64,000 nt of DNA from NCBI RefSeq assembly GCF_013366375.1, contig NZ_JABWMJ010000004.1:186001-250000 (forward strand), given 5' to 3'. Made by a program: the position numbers and the translations under genes. Source of the DNA: Rhizobacter koreensis (GTDB lineage Bacteria; Pseudomonadota; Gammaproteobacteria; Burkholderiales; Burkholderiaceae_C). Below the pieces are notes generated by a model. The model did no database searches. It saw only the letters and a list, made by a program, of their open reading frames with translations, and was not told the origin of the DNA. Positions 63,403 through 64,000 of the stretch are shown here, piece by piece (within the stretch, counting starts at the first letter, position 1; each line of letters begins with the position of its first letter).

Positions 63403-64000
63403 CCCGCGCACGCAGCAGCGCCGCGCCCGGGGCGCGACGCGGCAGCGCCGGTGCGGCGCTCGCCGCCGCGCTGGTCATGGCCGCCGGCCTGGTGGCCGGC
63501 TGCGGGTCGTCGCCGCAGCGCCCGGCGCCGCGACCCCTGGCGCCGCTCGGCGCGGCCAAGGTCGACGTGCGGCCGGCGTGGAACCAGCAGATCGGTCCGG
63601 TGCAGTTCCCGCTCGTCGTCGCCGTCAACGGCAACGTCGCGACCGTTGCCGCGAGCGACGGCAGCGTGCATGCGATCGACGCCGACAGCGGCCGCGCGCT
63701 CTGGCGCGCCAACGTCGGCGCCAAGCTCGGCGCCGGGGTCGGCAGCGACGGCCGCAGCGCCGCCGTCGTCACCCAGACCGGCGAGCTCGTCGTGCTCGAG
63801 AACGGCTCCGTCAAGTGGCGGCGTGCGGTCGGCGCGCGCGTCGCGACGCCGCCGCTGGTCGCCGGCGAGCGCGTCTTCGTGCTCGCCGTCGACCGATCGG
63901 TGCACGCGTTCGACGGCTCCGACGGCCACAAGCTCTGGTCGGTGCAGCGCCCCGGCGATCCGCTCAACCTGCTGCAGGCCGGTGTGCTGCTCGCGGTCAA
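63399..64000 (+). CDS. bamB: Outer membrane assembly lipoprotein BamB, partial
   Basis: The first ~200 residues are visible; the gene continues past the right edge. It starts at GTG overlapping the yfgM stop (GTGA). A signal peptide ends at lipobox LVAGC (about 31-35). PQQ-like beta-propeller repeats follow: VAASDGSVHAIDADSGRALW, then ELVVLENGSVKWRR and RVFVLAVDRSVHAFDGSDG. BamB supports BamA in beta-barrel assembly; bamD is also in this window. Confidence 0.93.
   Translation, partial: MTRARSSAAPGARRGSAGAALAAALVMAAGLVAGCGSSPQRPAPRPLAPLGAAKVDVRPAWNQQIGPVQFPLVVAVNGNVATVAASDGSVHAIDADSGRALWRANVGAKLGAGVGSDGRSAAVVTQTGELVVLENGSVKWRRAVGARVATPPLVAGERVFVLAVDRSVHAFDGSDGHKLWSVQRPGDPLNLLQAGVLLAV

Overview
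This window is about 64 kb of very GC-rich, densely coded chromosome from a betaproteobacterium, most likely a member of the Burkholderiales. The assignment rests on gene order: ilvB-ilvH-ilvC-pssA-leuA, tig-clpP-clpX-lon, etfB-etfA-acyl-CoA dehydrogenase, odhA-odhB-lpdA-zapE, divergent bamD/rluD, and scpB-rluB-ndk-rlmN-pilW-rodZ-ispG-hisS-yfgM-bamB. A lone Bug/TctC-type binding protein and hpnCDE squalene genes fit the same group. I saw no rRNA, prophage, insertion sequence or CRISPR array. The accessory part is mainly the first 9 kb.

Layout. 1-5770 (minus strand): a six-gene acyl-CoA operon. In transcription order it encodes two acyl-CoA dehydrogenase subunits of the PimC/PimD paired type, an AMP-forming acid:CoA ligase, an APH-like kinase, a small DUF6285-type protein and a short-chain dehydrogenase cut by the window edge. 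A divergent FadR/GntR regulator (5925-6779) faces it across two small inverted repeats. 6932-7935: an Xre/ParS-type antitoxin with a RES toxin. 8143-9727: a Bug-type binding protein and mscL. 9801-13001: a membrane proton-pumping pyrophosphatase divergent from soluble pyrophosphatase. 13059-14746: a FemAB-like protein and a PII protein. 14826-17264 (minus): ECF-type sigma factor, DUF3619, DUF3106 and RDD proteins with overlapping start/stop codons, possibly an envelope-sensing sigma system. 17497-23859: branched-chain amino acid genes ilvBHC, then pssA, then leuA. leuA is preceded by what looks like a complete leucine attenuator: promoter, 19-codon Leu-rich leader peptide, strong terminator. 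23984-28355: a D-Ala-D-Ala endopeptidase and the hpnC-hpnD-hpnE squalene operon.

28466-35228: tRNA-Leu(UAG), the protein quality-control set tig-clpP-clpX-lon, then tRNA-Gly(GCC), tRNA-Cys(GCA), a 58-residue unknown protein and tRNA-Leu(UAA). 35346-39933: electron-transfer flavoprotein, an acyl-CoA dehydrogenase that would pass electrons to it, and a nitronate monooxygenase-like protein. 40272-47721: the 2-oxoglutarate dehydrogenase complex, zapE and a periplasmic coiled-coil protein. 47733-50812: PP2C phosphatase, a DUF465 protein and a DinG/YoaA-type helicase. 50886-64000: bamD, rluD, and the scpB-to-bamB housekeeping run, which leaves the window inside bamB.

Most interesting points: the leuA attenuator, the APH-kinase acyl-CoA operon (which resembles the logic of levulinate/4-hydroxyacid catabolism), the sigma/DUF3619/DUF3106/RDD operon, and about 1.4 kb of low-complexity coding sequence running across the scpB/rluB boundary. 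All calls come from reading the sequence; no database search was run.
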